Source: Colimorpha sp045640985 (GTDB lineage Bacteria > Bacteroidota > Bacteroidia > Bacteroidales > P3). From it: a stretch of DNA of 64,000 nt. Positions 35,652-44,121 of the stretch are shown in pieces (positions within the stretch are counted from its first letter, which is position 1; every line of letters begins with the position of its first letter). Both the position numbers and the translations under genes were made by a program. Location: contig JAZUFZ010000001.1 in assembly GCA_045640985.1 (NCBI GenBank), positions 1-64,000 of the forward strand, written 5' to 3'. The notes under the pieces are model-generated. The model searched no databases. It saw only the letters and a list, made by a program, of their open reading frames with translations, and had not been told where the DNA came from.

Positions 35652-35675
35652 ATTTGCGCGCATACGCGCGCAAAT
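35652..35675 (-). promoter_or_regulatory. 10-bp perfect hairpin in the 5' leader of the giant CUB/FN3 gene
   Basis: ATTTGCGCGC (35652-35661), 4-base loop, GCGCGCAAAT (35666-35675). It lies between the promoter and the preferred start at 35610 and would bury the alternative start region at 35679. It may stabilise the message or regulate translation. Confidence 0.55.
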
Positions 35676-35696
35676 ACATGCGTAGTATTTCACCTG

Positions 35697-35727
35697 CAAA
35701 GATACTGAATATTTTTATTTCTGCAAG
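35697..35727 (-). promoter_or_regulatory. Promoter of the giant CUB/FN3 - acyl-CoA synthetase - lpxK unit
   Basis: Minus strand: CTTG (35727-35724), 19 bases, TATCTTTG (35704-35697). It sits in the 54-base gap after the paralogous gene. The leader to 35610 is about 80 bases. Confidence 0.8.
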
Positions 35728-35733
35728 AAAAAA

Positions 35734-38700
35734 TTATTTTTCGCTCCTCAGAACCTCAATGGTTCCCTTTCTGTCGATATGTCCGAAACGTCCCTGACCA
35801 TGGAATCTGTAGTAGTAGGTTCCGTCTGGATTTCCTCGTTTTTCGGGGTCCCAGAAATCTGCCGTATCTGCGATATTTTCTTTGTCATATACTATGTTTC
35901 CCCATCGGTCATAGATGGTGAGCCGGTTGAGGGGATAATTTCCTTTTTCTACCAGATTTACAATGGCGTAGGTGTCGTTATGTCCGTCCCCGTTGGGCGT
36001 TACGAGATTGGGGAACTGCAGGAATGTATTGGTGATGCTGATACTGTCGCTTATGGTGTCTGTACAGGTAAGGATTTCGCCGTTCGCTATAGGGTAATCC
36101 TGATAGGCTACCATCCATATCTCGTGCATTCCTTCCAGTTCGGTGTTCCCCGAGAACTGCCATTCCGGATTTTTCTCCGAGGTGGTGTCATAGCTTCCTT
36201 CGGGAAGCAGCTGGATGTTCCACAGGTAATAGGACATACTGTCGTCGGGCTGGCTTGTATTGGTCAGCGTGAGCTTCGGGTCGGGTATCTGTAGTATGTA
36301 TGGCTCCCAAATGTAGCCCGCCTGAGGTGGGGCGAAGACCTTTATGCTGTCCGTCAGCATGGTGTCCCTACAGCCCTCTGGACTTGTTGTGATTAATTTC
36401 AGGATATAGGTTCCTGCCGCATAGATGTGGGTAGGGCTTTCCTGTGTCGCTGTGGCCCCGTCTCCATAGTCCCAGAACAGGCAGCTGTCGCCTGCCGAGC
36501 TGTTCCGCAGGTGCAGTCTCAAAGGGGCGCACGCTTCTATCATCGTGTCGGGTTGGAACCAGTAGCTGCTGTCGAGGCTCAACAGCATATCTGCGTGATA
36601 TAGGCTGTCGTAGTAGTATAGGGTGAGATGATGGATGCTGTCGCATCCTTCGGTGGTCGTATAGGGAATTTCCCATGATCCGGGAGACGTGTATTCCCAC
36701 CCGTCAAATACAAATACTCCATGCTGGCACAGGTGGTTTGTGTCGTATATCCCGTAGGTGGGGTTCTGGCTTAGCCTGAGCGTCTCCAGGCTGTCGCATC
36801 CGTATTGGGAGGTGTCCCGCAATACATACATTCCGGAATCCTTGTAGTACAGCCCGTTGAACAGTATCGAATCTCCTGTGCATATAGTGTGGTCGTGTAT
36901 GTTGCTGTAGGTGGGATTTACGGTAAGATGTATGGTCCGTATGCTGTCGCACATGATGCTGTTTTTCAGCGTGTCTGTATAGAGGCCTGAGATATGGGCC
37001 ATGCTGTCGCCGATACGGAAGCCTGTATTGTCGCATACTTCCGGATATAGTGTGGTGTCGGTTACAATATCTGACGCGATGAGGTGTAGCCGGTAGATGC
37101 TGTCGCATCCGTAGATGTCGGTATAGGTGTTCACGTAGTCTCCCGGCGTGTCAAGGTTAAATCCGAAATATGTGTAGGGCATCCCGTTGCATATCGCGCC
37201 CGTCAGGGAGGTGTCGGACAGCGTATGCACCACAAGGTTCAGCTGTGTTTCCAGTATCGTATCGTAGGAGGTCTGTGTTACAACGGTGTAGGTCCCCGGT
37301 GCCGAGAATGTCGAGTCGCGCAGCGTGTAGGTCTCTCCGGCGCATATCTCCGCGTTCATCGTGTCGTAGTAGGTGCAGAGCAGCGGCACATCTATCCTTA
37401 TGACGGTGTCGTCCGTGCAGCTTCCGTCGGCTATAGAGGCGGTCAGTCTGATCTCATGGGAACCTTCTCCGAGGCGGTAGAGCGGGTTCGGGGTGTATAG
37501 CGTGTCCGCGCTGTCGATAATCCAGCGGAATTGCGTGCATTCCATTCCCGTGGGCGAAGTGTGGGCCGTGTCTCGGGTTACGGTGGTGCGGTTGTAGAAC
37601 TGTACCATGATACTGCATTCTGAGGTGTCGAGGTATTCGTAGTCGAATTTCGCGTAGGGGTACAGGTGGTCCGCTACGGCGGTCTTTTCCATGTAGCATT
37701 CAGCGCCGGTCTGCCTTCCGTCGAAATAGCACCGGCATTTATATACGCCTGATCGCGTGGGGCGGAACTCCCGTTCTGTACACAGAATGTTTGAGGGACG
37801 CTCTTCTGAGTACCATTCATACCGGAAACCCTCCGGGGCGGTGAAGTGGTACTCGTCCGTGTTCCCGCAGAACTCCGTCTCTATGGCACTGTTTGCGCAT
37901 TCTAAGGTGAACCACGCGTAGCCGAAGTGCCCTCCTTCCGAACAGTCGTAGGTCGTCAGCTCGATATATATTCTCTGTCCGTGCAGGTCGCTTACATCCA
38001 CCGCTATAGGGGTCCAGTCTTTCCATCTCACGGTAGAATCATATCCGAAGCCCCATTCCAGCGTATCGTTTGCCACGAAGTCGGCCGTGTAGCACGTCTC
38101 GCTCAGTTCCTGATAGCGGTCGTTCAGAAATGCCATCTTCAGTCTCGGCTGCTTGTCGGGATCGTGCCCCGGGTTCTGCAGTACTGCCGCATAGCGCAGG
38201 AGTATGATCTTGGACTGGAGCGTATCTGCCACATAGTCATACCGTATGCGTTCCGCCTGGCTTCCTCCGTTCCAGTTGCCTAACCGTACCGATTGCGTGT
38301 GCCCCTCCGGAAACATTCTCAACTGATACATCGTACGCGGGTCCCAGCCGTGTCCCGCCGTGTCGGCTAATGCTCCCTCCGTATATACCGAGTGGCGCCA
38401 CCTGTCGGGCGTCTGTTGGGTATAGACCCCCTCGGTCTCTTCCGGGTTTCTGAATGTGCCGTAGAAGCACCGCGTATGGCAGTTGTACAGGTCCGTGAAG
38501 TCGATGCAGCCCGTACCGCCTGTGCAGAATCTGAACCGTGTGGTATCCGAGCAGGGGATGGAACTGCAGGTGATGAATCCCCAGTAGGTGGCGGGATATT
38601 CGAGTCCGGTCAGTATCACACAGGTGTCGGCCGTGTTGAGCGTCTTTATAGTGTCATCAGATCCTTCCAGACCGTAGCCCAGCCTCCACCGGGTTCCGCG

Positions 38701-39261
38701 GCAGGGATTGCGCCAGGTGATGCGATAGGCGGAGTCGTTCAGCACAAACGGGTCGATATCCCCCACATATCCTTCATACGTGATATGCAGTTCCAGCCCC
38801 CAGCCCGTCGTGTCGTCAGGCGTGCCGGTACTGGGGTCGGAATGGAAATGCAGCAGCGTGCGCGTCAGCCGTTTGCTTGCAAAGCCGTTTCCTGTGTAGA
38901 GGGTCTTGTATGAGGTATTTGTGGCGTCGTAGTAGATGGCGAGGTAGTCCCCGATATCGGCTGTAGATCCGATGCTGGTGGCCGACGGGTCTCCTGCGAT
39001 GTCGTAATGCCCCTCAATCCGGAATTTCCCCATGGTGGAGATGATGTAGAGCCACGAGTCTTCTCCGCGCCCGTAGTGCTGCTCCCCGCCGGGGTCCAGA
39101 ATCGTCGTTCCGCACATACTCATATCCACATAAAGCGTATCCACACCGTTGTGCGGCATCGTATATACCTGGGCCCGGGCCGTCCGCCCTCCCAGCCACA
39201 GGAGCAGCATCAGCACAAAGGCCCGCCGGAGATAGGCTGTTTTCCACTTTACTTTCATCAT
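35734..39261 (-). CDS. CUB-like/FN3/PKD surface protein with type B T9SS sorting domain, paralog of the next gene
   Basis: 1175 residues (second ATG one codon later). Signal peptide RRAFVLMLLLWLGGRTARAQ. One CUB-like domain (MPHNGVDTLYV, TTILDPGG) and one FN3 (YRITWRNPCRGTRW, LTGL). Then the same C-terminal ~925 residues as the downstream giant: CIDFTDLYNCHTRC, PEGHTQSVRLGNW, LTTYDCSEGGHFGYAWFTLEC, PKD-like segments (FWDYGDGATAT), Cys-rich repeats (CDSIYRL, ICTGDS), and PNLVTPNGDGHNDTY with YDRWGNIVY. The two genes are tandem duplicates that differ mainly in the number of CUB-FN3 modules (one versus seven). T9SS export to the surface is expected; ligand unknown. Confidence 0.88.
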   Translation of the reverse strand: MMKVKWKTAYLRRAFVLMLLLWLGGRTARAQVYTMPHNGVDTLYVDMSMCGTTILDPGGEQHYGRGEDSWLYIISTMGKFRIEGHYDIAGDPSATSIGSTADIGDYLAIYYDATNTSYKTLYTGNGFASKRLTRTLLHFHSDPSTGTPDDTTGWGLELHITYEGYVGDIDPFVLNDSAYRITWRNPCRGTRWRLGYGLEGSDDTIKTLNTADTCVILTGLEYPATYWGFITCSSIPCSDTTRFRFCTGGTGCIDFTDLYNCHTRCFYGTFRNPEETEGVYTQQTPDRWRHSVYTEGALADTAGHGWDPRTMYQLRMFPEGHTQSVRLGNWNGGSQAERIRYDYVADTLQSKIILLRYAAVLQNPGHDPDKQPRLKMAFLNDRYQELSETCYTADFVANDTLEWGFGYDSTVRWKDWTPIAVDVSDLHGQRIYIELTTYDCSEGGHFGYAWFTLECANSAIETEFCGNTDEYHFTAPEGFRYEWYSEERPSNILCTEREFRPTRSGVYKCRCYFDGRQTGAECYMEKTAVADHLYPYAKFDYEYLDTSECSIMVQFYNRTTVTRDTAHTSPTGMECTQFRWIIDSADTLYTPNPLYRLGEGSHEIRLTASIADGSCTDDTVIRIDVPLLCTYYDTMNAEICAGETYTLRDSTFSAPGTYTVVTQTSYDTILETQLNLVVHTLSDTSLTGAICNGMPYTYFGFNLDTPGDYVNTYTDIYGCDSIYRLHLIASDIVTDTTLYPEVCDNTGFRIGDSMAHISGLYTDTLKNSIMCDSIRTIHLTVNPTYSNIHDHTICTGDSILFNGLYYKDSGMYVLRDTSQYGCDSLETLRLSQNPTYGIYDTNHLCQHGVFVFDGWEYTSPGSWEIPYTTTEGCDSIHHLTLYYYDSLYHADMLLSLDSSYWFQPDTMIEACAPLRLHLRNSSAGDSCLFWDYGDGATATQESPTHIYAAGTYILKLITTSPEGCRDTMLTDSIKVFAPPQAGYIWEPYILQIPDPKLTLTNTSQPDDSMSYYLWNIQLLPEGSYDTTSEKNPEWQFSGNTELEGMHEIWMVAYQDYPIANGEILTCTDTISDSISITNTFLQFPNLVTPNGDGHNDTYAIVNLVEKGNYPLNRLTIYDRWGNIVYDKENIADTADFWDPEKRGNPDGTYYYRFHGQGRFGHIDRKGTIEVLRSEK

Positions 39262-39350
39262 ATCTGCGCGTTGCGGTTATAGGTATAATGATAAATGCTC
39301 CAATATCTTACGGAGTTTACACCGAAATTTTGGCGCAAGTAAATCCACTG

Positions 39351-39381
39351 CAAAGATACAGAATGTTTTTGGATTCGCAAA
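39351..39381 (-). promoter_or_regulatory. Promoter of the 1175-residue CUB/FN3 gene
   Basis: Minus strand: TTTG (39381-39378), exactly 19 bases, TATCTTTG (39358-39351). The leader is about 80 bases, as for the paralog, and contains small inverted repeats (CTCC/GGAG). Confidence 0.88.
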
Positions 39382-39502
39382 ATAAAAAGAGAGAAATTTT
39401 CTTTGCTTTGTTTCTGCGGGAGCGGAGCCTCCGGTAGAGGCTTTGCATTTCTGTGGATTTTCTCTTCCTGTGGCTGTTTATTTCTTCCTTGTAATTCAGG
39501 TC

Positions 39503-39628
39503 TTTCTATGGGGTAACTCCCTTCTATCTTTTTTTTATCTTTTTTCTATCTCTTATTCTAAGGAAAGGAGATAAAAAGAAGTTAATATGGAGATAAAAAG
39601 AAGATAGAAGGGAGTTACCCCATAGAAA
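39503..39628. repeat. Long-hairpin repeat element, copy 2 (perfect 28-bp terminal inverted repeats)
   Basis: 39503-39530 (beginning TTTCTATGGGGTAACTCC) is the exact reverse complement of 39601-39628, and pairing continues inward to about 41 bases with one mismatch. The centre CTCTTATTCTAAGGAAAGGAG and the two GAGATAAAAAGAAG units are shared with copy 1 (10746-10875). It lies in the divergent gap between the CUB/FN3 gene and the lipoprotein-murL operon, outside both promoters. The rest of 39382-39502 and 39629-39720 shows no gene. Confidence 0.88.
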
Positions 39629-39744
39629 TGCCTGGTTATATCCGGGCGGCGGCGGTAGGGGTGGTGTGGGAGCAGTCTGCGCCCGGTTTACAAATATGTT
39701 GATATCTTTTTATTTCTATTGCGTGCATTTTGAAAAATTAATTG

Positions 39745-39752
39745 TATCTTTG
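39745..39752 (+). promoter_or_regulatory. -7 element of the lipoprotein-murL-murD2 operon
   Basis: TATCTTTG followed by CATTCTG; TTTG occurs upstream but at a shorter spacing than usual. The leader to the ATG at 39790 is about 35 bases. Confidence 0.7.
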
Positions 39753-39789
39753 CATTCTGAAATATGGATTAAAATATGGGACAAAATAT

Positions 39790-41439
39790 ATGAAGCATTT
39801 ATCTAATTCTCGGATTTTAAGTGTGTTGCCCGCCGTAGCATTGGCGGCAGCAATGTTTGTGGGATGCAACAGCAACGAGGTGTCGAACGATGAAATAGCC
39901 CAGTTGCAGGGCCGTTACGACAGTATTATGAAACAATATGAGGGCTTGAAGTCGCAGTCTTCCGATTTCGATTCCCGGATGGAGCAGAAGGACAGCACCA
40001 TTCTCGCCCAGTCGAGAGAGATTGAACGCCTGCTCGCCCAGTTGAAGAACGCCAAGGCTCAGAGCCGCGCCCCCGCCGCTACCCCCGCCGGTGAAGATCA
40101 GCAGATGGACAGGAGAGAGGTGAAGCGTCTTCAGAAGGAACTCGACAGAAAGGAGGGTGAACTCTCCCGCCTGAACCGCGAACTCACACAGCAGGAACAG
40201 GAACTGAAGAAACTTCAGGAAGAGGCCCGCCTCGCCACCAGGAAGGTGAAAGAACTGACCCCCGCGCGCCCCGGCGAAGATACGAAGAAACTTGAAGCCG
40301 GCAACAGGGAACTTGCAGAGGCCAACGCAGCACTGAAAGCCCAGAAGGAGCAGGCAGAGAAAGATCTGGCCGACATCAGCAGGCGCTACAGGGAACTCGA
40401 AGCAGAGAACGGGGAACTGAATGCCCGCATCGCAAGCCTCAACAGCAGCATAGCGGCTTCTGCGAGTGAAAGTGAAAACGCCGGTGCAGAAGCTGACGCC
40501 CGCATCCGGGAACTCACAAAGCAGAACGCCACCCTCGAACGCGACAACGAGGTGCTCAACCAGCGTTTCGTGACCCAGGGAAGAAGGGTTCAGACGCTTG
40601 AGGCCCAGGTGGAAGAACTCCAGACACAGGTGAAACGCGGCACATCTGCAGGCGATGAGGCCAAGGCGCTGGAACAGCAGATGGAAGAGACCCGCCGCCA
40701 GATAGCCTCCCAGCAGTCGGAGATAGCCGCCCTGCAGGAACAGCTGCAGCAGCGCAGCGAAGCGCTGGCCACCGTACGCGAAGAACTGGCAGCCGCCAGA
40801 CGTGAAGCCAAAGAGGCCCGAAACAGTCAGGAAACCAAGAGTCAGGTTCAGAACAGCCTGAATGAACTTCAGGCGCTCTGCGACAGCTACGCTCAGGAAA
40901 TTGCCCGTCTGAAAGAGGAAAACGCCCAGCTGAAAGATGAGAACAGCCAGCTGCGCGACGAGATAGAGACCGTAAGAAACAACGCCCAGCAGGCGCTCGG
41001 CGAAAACTCGGAACTGGCCCAGAAGGTAGCCCTGGCAAGTATTCTCGTGACCAGCGACCTCAAGGCCGAAAGCGGCAAGAGTGTGGTAAGCGGCACGGCT
41101 ATCAAGCCGACCGAAAAGGCCTCCCAGACTAATATGGTGCGCATCACCGGAAGAATTCTGGATAACAACGTAGTAGATCCGGGAACAATCTCGCTCTATG
41201 TGCGTATAGCCAATTCAGGCAACCGCGTGGTTACCGACAATCCCGAGAACCGTTTCGACCTCAACGGAATCAGTATGCAATACACGATGAAACAGGATAT
41301 TGAATATACCGGATACGGCCGCAATATCGTGATGATGTGGAAGCGCGGACAGCAGCCGGAACTGGAACCCGGTCTCTATTGGGTAACCCTTTACGCAAAC
41401 GGCTACGAAATCGGCAAGACCTCATTTGTGCTGAAATAG
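39790..41439 (+). CDS. Coiled-coil lipoprotein, unknown function
   Basis: 549 residues from MKHLSNSRILS; upstream in-frame starts overlap the promoter. Signal peptide with lipobox MFVGC. Residues about 30-420 are an almost continuous coiled coil (Glu/Gln/Arg/Leu heptads; repeated LKDENSQLRDEIE-like segments). The last ~105 residues form a compact domain (MVRITGRILDNNVVDPGTISLYVRI ... GLYWVTLYANGYEIGKTSFVLK) that looks like a beta-sandwich. Lipid anchoring and a long stalk suggest a periplasmic spacer or scaffold. murL starts 2 bases after its stop, so it is tightly co-expressed with peptidoglycan-precursor genes, hinting at an envelope role. No family recognised. Confidence 0.78.
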   Translation: MKHLSNSRILSVLPAVALAAAMFVGCNSNEVSNDEIAQLQGRYDSIMKQYEGLKSQSSDFDSRMEQKDSTILAQSREIERLLAQLKNAKAQSRAPAATPAGEDQQMDRREVKRLQKELDRKEGELSRLNRELTQQEQELKKLQEEARLATRKVKELTPARPGEDTKKLEAGNRELAEANAALKAQKEQAEKDLADISRRYRELEAENGELNARIASLNSSIAASASESENAGAEADARIRELTKQNATLERDNEVLNQRFVTQGRRVQTLEAQVEELQTQVKRGTSAGDEAKALEQQMEETRRQIASQQSEIAALQEQLQQRSEALATVREELAAARREAKEARNSQETKSQVQNSLNELQALCDSYAQEIARLKEENAQLKDENSQLRDEIETVRNNAQQALGENSELAQKVALASILVTSDLKAESGKSVVSGTAIKPTEKASQTNMVRITGRILDNNVVDPGTISLYVRIANSGNRVVTDNPENRFDLNGISMQYTMKQDIEYTGYGRNIVMMWKRGQQPELEPGLYWVTLYANGYEIGKTSFVLK

Positions 41440-41441
41440 AA

Positions 41442-42797
41442 ATGGCTAATTATAATATAGATAAATACAATAATTATCGCCGTACGTTTGAAGAACTGAC
41501 GTACGAATCATACACATACGATGTGCAGCCCGACGGACTGCACATTGCTTTTTTGTTCAGGATAGGAGAGAAGGTGGAGTTCCGCCCCACAGCCTGGGTG
41601 CTCCAGCGCGATTTTCTGGATTTCAGACAGCCCAAGGAGGTAATGGACCGGCTGGTGTTCAATATCGGAATGGTGGAACTGGTAAGCTACTGGAAATCGC
41701 TGTGCCCCGGAAAAATCAATATCAGATGCGGCGCATTGGATGCGTCGCAGCAGCGGTTCTGGAAGAAACTCTACTGGAACGGCCTGGGTGAATTTTTCTA
41801 TGTGAACGGCATTCCCGCCACAGAAGAAGATTTCTTTGAATGGAAGATAAGCGGCGCGGAACAGGCCGGAGAGAAAAACACGGAACCGTTGGACTTTACC
41901 CGTTATCTTGTCCCCATCGGAGGCGGAAAGGACAGCGTGGTGACGCTGGAGGCTCTGAAGAAGCGCCGGGAAGTGCGTCCCCTGATAATGAACCCGCGCG
42001 GGGCCACACTCGAATGTGCGGAAAAAGGCGGCTTCCCCCGCAGCGAGATACTGGAAATCCGCCGCACGATAGACCCCAACCTGCTGGACCTGAACGCCCG
42101 AGGATGTCTCAACGGGCATACCCCATTCTCGGCGATGCTGGCGTTCTACACGCTCCTGGCTTCACAGCTGTCGGGTATAGGCAATATCGCGCTGAGCAAC
42201 GAAAGCAGCGCCAACGAAAGCACGGTTGCCGGTACGATGGTCAATCATCAGTATTCCAAATCGCTGGAATTTGAAAACGATTTCCGGGGATATACGTCCC
42301 AATATATGGGGGCATACAATTACTTCAGTTTTCTGCGACCGTTGAGCGAACTGCAGATAGGAATGCTGTTTGCCCGGGAAGAAAAATATTTTGATGTCTT
42401 CAAGAGCTGCAACGCCGGAAGCAGGCAGGACATCTGGTGCGGCCATTGTGCCAAATGCCTGTTCGCCTATATTATCCTTTCTCCGTTCATCGCTCCGGAA
42501 AGACTGAACCGGATATTCGGGAAGAACATGCTCGATGACCCGGACATGAGACTGGAATTTGAACAGCTGACCGGCAGGGCAGAAACCAAACCCTTTGAAT
42601 GTGTGGGAACCATCAGCGAGGTGAACAGCGCGTTGAGTATGACGCTCCGGAAATGGTATCCCGACAATCGTCCCCAACTGCTGAAGACCTACGAGGCTCA
42701 AGTTCCCGTAACGCCGTTGCATACCCTTTTCCCTGATTCCAATCTTTCGTCGGAAGAACTTAATATCCTCAAGCAATGTATAGAGAATCAGCATTGA
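41442..42797 (+). CDS. murL: UDP-MurNAc-L-Ala-L-Glu epimerase (MurL)
   Basis: 451 residues from MANYNIDKYNNYRR. Diagnostic features: a PP-loop-type ATP motif LVPIGGGKDSVVTLEAL (about 156-172), ALSNESSANEST (about 248-259), VNHQYSKSLEFE (about 265-276), FLRPLSELQIGMLFA, and a Cys pair in WCGHCAKC (about 333-340). These match MurL, first described in Xanthomonas, which epimerises the terminal L-Glu of UDP-MurNAc-L-Ala-L-Glu to D-Glu in an ATP-dependent reaction. The assignment is strongly supported by the adjacent, overlapping murD2. This route bypasses glutamate racemase MurI for peptidoglycan. Confidence 0.88.
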   Translation: MANYNIDKYNNYRRTFEELTYESYTYDVQPDGLHIAFLFRIGEKVEFRPTAWVLQRDFLDFRQPKEVMDRLVFNIGMVELVSYWKSLCPGKINIRCGALDASQQRFWKKLYWNGLGEFFYVNGIPATEEDFFEWKISGAEQAGEKNTEPLDFTRYLVPIGGGKDSVVTLEALKKRREVRPLIMNPRGATLECAEKGGFPRSEILEIRRTIDPNLLDLNARGCLNGHTPFSAMLAFYTLLASQLSGIGNIALSNESSANESTVAGTMVNHQYSKSLEFENDFRGYTSQYMGAYNYFSFLRPLSELQIGMLFAREEKYFDVFKSCNAGSRQDIWCGHCAKCLFAYIILSPFIAPERLNRIFGKNMLDDPDMRLEFEQLTGRAETKPFECVGTISEVNSALSMTLRKWYPDNRPQLLKTYEAQVPVTPLHTLFPDSNLSSEELNILKQCIENQH

Positions 42798-44038
42798 AAC
42801 CGTTGCTGGAAGGCAGAAAAATCCTTATTGCCGGCTTCGGAAGAGAGGGCAAGAGTACCTATAGGATGCTGGAAAGTCTCGGACTGGCAGAAGGTGTGAA
42901 GATCGTGGAAGGTAATGAGGCAATCCGGGAAGAAGCCCGCAGGGGGTATGACCTGATAGTGAAATCCCCCGGAATTCCCGGGTTCGTGCTGGAAGACTGC
43001 TGTGACATGAACACGGTAACCTCCCAGACAGACCTGTTCCTGCAGGTATTCGGAGACAGGGTAATAGGTATTACCGGAACCAAGGGGAAAAGCACCACGA
43101 CACATCTGGTATATAAGATGATGCAGGAGGCTACGGGAAATGCCGTGATGGCGGGCAATATGGGAATACCGTTGTTTGATGTGGTGGAGCATCTGAAAGA
43201 AGATATGTGGATAGTGTGTGAGTACTCCTGTCATCAACTGGAAAATATTCACAGAGGACCTAAGGTCGGCGCGGTGTTGAATCTGTTTCAGGAACACCTG
43301 GACCATTACCACAGCTATCCCGACTACAAGATGGCCAAGATGCAGATAGGCCTGAAACAGCAGAAAGGCGATTATTTCTTTTATTGCAGTGATAATGACG
43401 AACTGAAAGAACTGACGGAAGCGCATCATTTTGAAAGTAGGGTAGAGGCCTATAGTCTGGAAGAGGCGAGACAGAACGTGGGCAGCTGGGAGCGCAGAAT
43501 ACAGGGAGACCACAATCTGAGCAACATAGAACTTGTGCGGAAGATAGGCACTACTCTGGGAATAGCGGAAGGGAAAATAGCGGCTTGTGTGGCAGACTTC
43601 AACGGACTGGAACACCGGCTGGAACCGGTGGGGACCTTCAGGAATATCCAGTTCTATAACGATTCCATCAGCACGATACCCGCGGCCTGTATGGCAGCCG
43701 TAAGGTCTCTCAGCGGGGTTCAGACCCTGATACTCGGAGGATTGGACCGCGGAATAGATTATACCCCTCTGGTGGAGTTCCTTCCAGAGAGCGGAGTGGA
43801 GAATATTGCCTTTGTCGGGGCTGCGGGGAAACGAGTCATGCACTTGTTGAACCGGGAATTTCTCAGACATGAACTTGTATCTGATGATTATGAAGAGATA
43901 GTGAAATGGTGCTATGAAGTAACAGAAAAAGGGAGAATATGTCTGCTCTCACCTGCGGCTGCAAGTTATGACAGTTTCAAGAATTTTGAGGAACGCGGGC
44001 GGTGCTTCAAAGCCCTTGTGGAAAAATATCAAAAATAA
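42776..44038 (+). CDS. murD2: UDP-MurNAc-L-alanine-L-glutamate ligase (MurD2)
   Basis: 420 residues. Mur ligase with an N-terminal Rossmann-like domain (ILIAGFGREGKSTYRML), IVKSPGIPG, P-loop GITGTKGKSTTTHLVYKMM (about 101-119), the EYSCHQL and NLFQEHLDHY central-domain motifs, DFNGLEHRLEPVG and NDSISTIPAA in the linker/C-terminal domain. Family-wise it is MurD-like. Because it overlaps murL by 22 bases it is best read as MurD2, which adds L-Glu (not D-Glu) to UDP-MurNAc-L-Ala, supplying the MurL substrate. Motifs alone do not distinguish MurD from MurD2; context does. Confidence 0.85.
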   Translation: MYRESALKPLLEGRKILIAGFGREGKSTYRMLESLGLAEGVKIVEGNEAIREEARRGYDLIVKSPGIPGFVLEDCCDMNTVTSQTDLFLQVFGDRVIGITGTKGKSTTTHLVYKMMQEATGNAVMAGNMGIPLFDVVEHLKEDMWIVCEYSCHQLENIHRGPKVGAVLNLFQEHLDHYHSYPDYKMAKMQIGLKQQKGDYFFYCSDNDELKELTEAHHFESRVEAYSLEEARQNVGSWERRIQGDHNLSNIELVRKIGTTLGIAEGKIAACVADFNGLEHRLEPVGTFRNIQFYNDSISTIPAACMAAVRSLSGVQTLILGGLDRGIDYTPLVEFLPESGVENIAFVGAAGKRVMHLLNREFLRHELVSDDYEEIVKWCYEVTEKGRICLLSPAAASYDSFKNFEERGRCFKALVEKYQK

Positions 44039-44039
44039 T

Positions 44040-44070
44040 TTTGCAAGAACAAAAAAATATCGTATCTTTG
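44040..44070 (+). promoter_or_regulatory. Promoter of the groES-like - alaS unit
   Basis: TTTG (44040-44043), exactly 19 bases, TATCTTTG (44063-44070). The leader to the ATG at 44122 is about 47 bases. Confidence 0.88.
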
Positions 44071-44121
44071 CATTTTGCCAGAGAAAAGGAATAGTGGCAC
44101 AAGTGATTGAAAAATAATAGA

